This document shows, piece after piece, positions 5,236 through 6,285 of a DNA stretch of 6,285 bases. Positions within the stretch are counted from its first letter, which is position 1. Every line of letters starts with the position of its first letter. A program made the translations under genes and the position numbers. The stretch lies in NCBI GenBank assembly GCA_022710245.1, contig JAKLHH010000472.1, forward strand, positions 1 through 6,285. The letters are read 5' to 3'. The stretch comes from Myxococcota bacterium. GTDB taxonomy: Bacteria; Myxococcota; Polyangia; GCA-2747355; JAKLHH01. A model generated the notes under the pieces. It was not told the origin of the DNA. It saw only the letters and a list, made by a program, of their open reading frames with translations, and did not search any database.

Positions 5236-6285
5236 ATGGATCAACAAGCGATCAACCGCGCGAAGGAGCACTTCGGCAAGCTGCTCGAGACCCAGATGAA
5301 GCGGATGGAGAAGGTCAAGGCCGCGGGCGACTGGGTCGACTACGCGAAGCTGAAGCCGATCAAGGTCGGCATCCTCGGCGGCGACGGCATCGGGCCCTTC
5401 ATCGCGAAGGAGGCCAAGTGGCTCCTCTGCGAGGTGCTGAAGGAGGAGGTCGCGGCCGGCAAGGTCGAGATCGCCGACATCGAGGGCCTCACCATCGAGA
5501 ACCGCGCGGCCAAGGGCAAGGCGATCCCCGACGACGTCCTCGCCGAGATCAAGAAGTACCACGTCACCCTCAAGGGACCGACGACGACGCCGCGCAAGGG
5601 CGATCCGTGGCCGAACATCGAGAGCTGCAACGTCGGCATGCGCAAGGAGCTCGACCTCTTCGCCAACGTGCGGCCCGTGCGCATCCCCGAGCAGGGCATC
5701 GACTGGATGTTCTTCCGTGAGAACACCGAGGACGTGTACGCGCTCGGCTCGCAGGGCATCGAGGTCGACGCGGACATCGCCATCGACTTCCGGCTGATCA
5801 CCGCGCCGGGCGCCGACCGCATCGCGCGCCTCGCCTTCGAGTTCGCGAAGAAGCAGGGCCGCAAGCGCATCACCTGCGTGACCAAGGCGAACGTGGTGAA
5901 GACCACCGACGGCCGCTTCCTGGAGAACTTCTATCGCATCGCGAAGGAGTACCCGGGCATCGAGGCCGACGACTGGTACATCGACATCATGACGGCCAAG
6001 CTGGTCGACGAGAAGCGCCGCCGCGACTTCCAGGTGATGGTGCTGCCGAACCTCTACGGCGACATCCTCACCGACGAGGCCGCCGAGTTCCAGGGCGGCG
6101 TCGGCACCGCCGGCAGCGCGAACATCGGGAAGCAGTATGCGATGTTCGAGGCGATCCACGGCAGCGCGCCGCGCATGGTCCAGGAGGGCCGCGCCCAGTA
6201 CGCCGATCCTTGCAGCATGATCCGCGCCGCGGCCATGCTTATTGGTCACATCGGCTACCCCGAGAAGCAGAAGAAGCTCGAGGCC
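5236..6285 (+). CDS. icd: Isocitrate dehydrogenase (isocitrate/isopropylmalate dehydrogenase family), 3' end outside window
   Basis: The first 350 residues are present; the frame is open to the edge. The enzyme oxidatively decarboxylates isocitrate to 2-oxoglutarate with NAD or NADP, in the cytoplasmic TCA cycle. GGDGIGP (48-54) and KGPTTTP (113-119) are family motifs. S130, N132, R136, R146 and R161 fit the substrate residues of E. coli Icd (S113, N115, R119, R129, R153). The S-x-N-x3-R pattern favours isocitrate over isopropylmalate. Y168 (RENTEDVY) and K217 (VTKANV) are the catalytic pair, and D250, D276 and D280 (NLYGDILTD) bind the metal. In the cofactor loop HGSAPRM (308-314), the position that is Lys in E. 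coli Icd and Asp in NAD-type enzymes is Arg313, so NAD versus NADP use is not settled. There is a 40-residue charged helical N-terminal extension before the first strand. ATG 5236 follows GGAGG (5225-5229) by 6 nt. Homoisocitrate dehydrogenase is a less likely alternative. Confidence 0.92.
   Translation, partial: MDQQAINRAKEHFGKLLETQMKRMEKVKAAGDWVDYAKLKPIKVGILGGDGIGPFIAKEAKWLLCEVLKEEVAAGKVEIADIEGLTIENRAAKGKAIPDDVLAEIKKYHVTLKGPTTTPRKGDPWPNIESCNVGMRKELDLFANVRPVRIPEQGIDWMFFRENTEDVYALGSQGIEVDADIAIDFRLITAPGADRIARLAFEFAKKQGRKRITCVTKANVVKTTDGRFLENFYRIAKEYPGIEADDWYIDIMTAKLVDEKRRRDFQVMVLPNLYGDILTDEAAEFQGGVGTAGSANIGKQYAMFEAIHGSAPRMVQEGRAQYADPCSMIRAAAMLIGHIGYPEKQKKLEA

Noticed and set aside
5233..6249. 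A 338-codon minus-strand frame antisense to isocitrate dehydrogenase
   Set aside because: It mirrors a gene with all family active-site motifs and has the Asp/Val/Leu/His/Arg composition expected of an antisense shadow.

Overview
The window is very GC-rich and holds four protein-coding genes, each with strongly GC-ended codons. Their neighbours include several families of short tandem repeats. One gene product ends in a domain resembling the myxobacterial AgmX/PglI C-terminal tail. With the base composition, this points to a member of the Myxococcota or a related former deltaproteobacterial lineage. No mobile element, tRNA, rRNA or CRISPR array is visible.

Layout, left to right. Positions 2-110 hold a composite 42-bp tandem repeat cut by the window edge. 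A GT4-type glycosyltransferase (135-1784, minus) follows, with its 3' end facing that repeat. A 150-bp divergent region separates it from a plus-strand gene (1935-3041). That gene encodes a DRE-TIM/HMGL-like protein of the 2-isopropylmalate/homocitrate synthase family that appears to have lost its recognisable metal-binding and catalytic residues. The 777 bp between it and the next, convergent gene contain no credible gene. Their right half holds three 53-bp units with covarying hairpins, a seven-copy 18/19-bp array, and a 49-bp direct duplication. A secreted, cysteine-containing protein with the AgmX/PglI-like tail follows (3819-4841, minus). A 394-bp divergent region then leads to an isocitrate dehydrogenase gene (5236 to beyond the right edge, plus).

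The genes are arranged as two divergent pairs, so there is no long operon here and each gene probably has its own promoter. The best promoter match is the sigma70-like one for the secreted protein. The only metabolic theme is that an isocitrate dehydrogenase and a relative of the acetyl-CoA/2-oxoacid condensing enzymes lie within about 2.2 kb of each other. Because the latter looks catalytically dead, a shared pathway is speculation. The two most interesting signals are the candidate pseudoenzyme, which has no lysine and no asparagine in 368 residues, and the regularly spaced hairpins whose arms change in a compensatory way.
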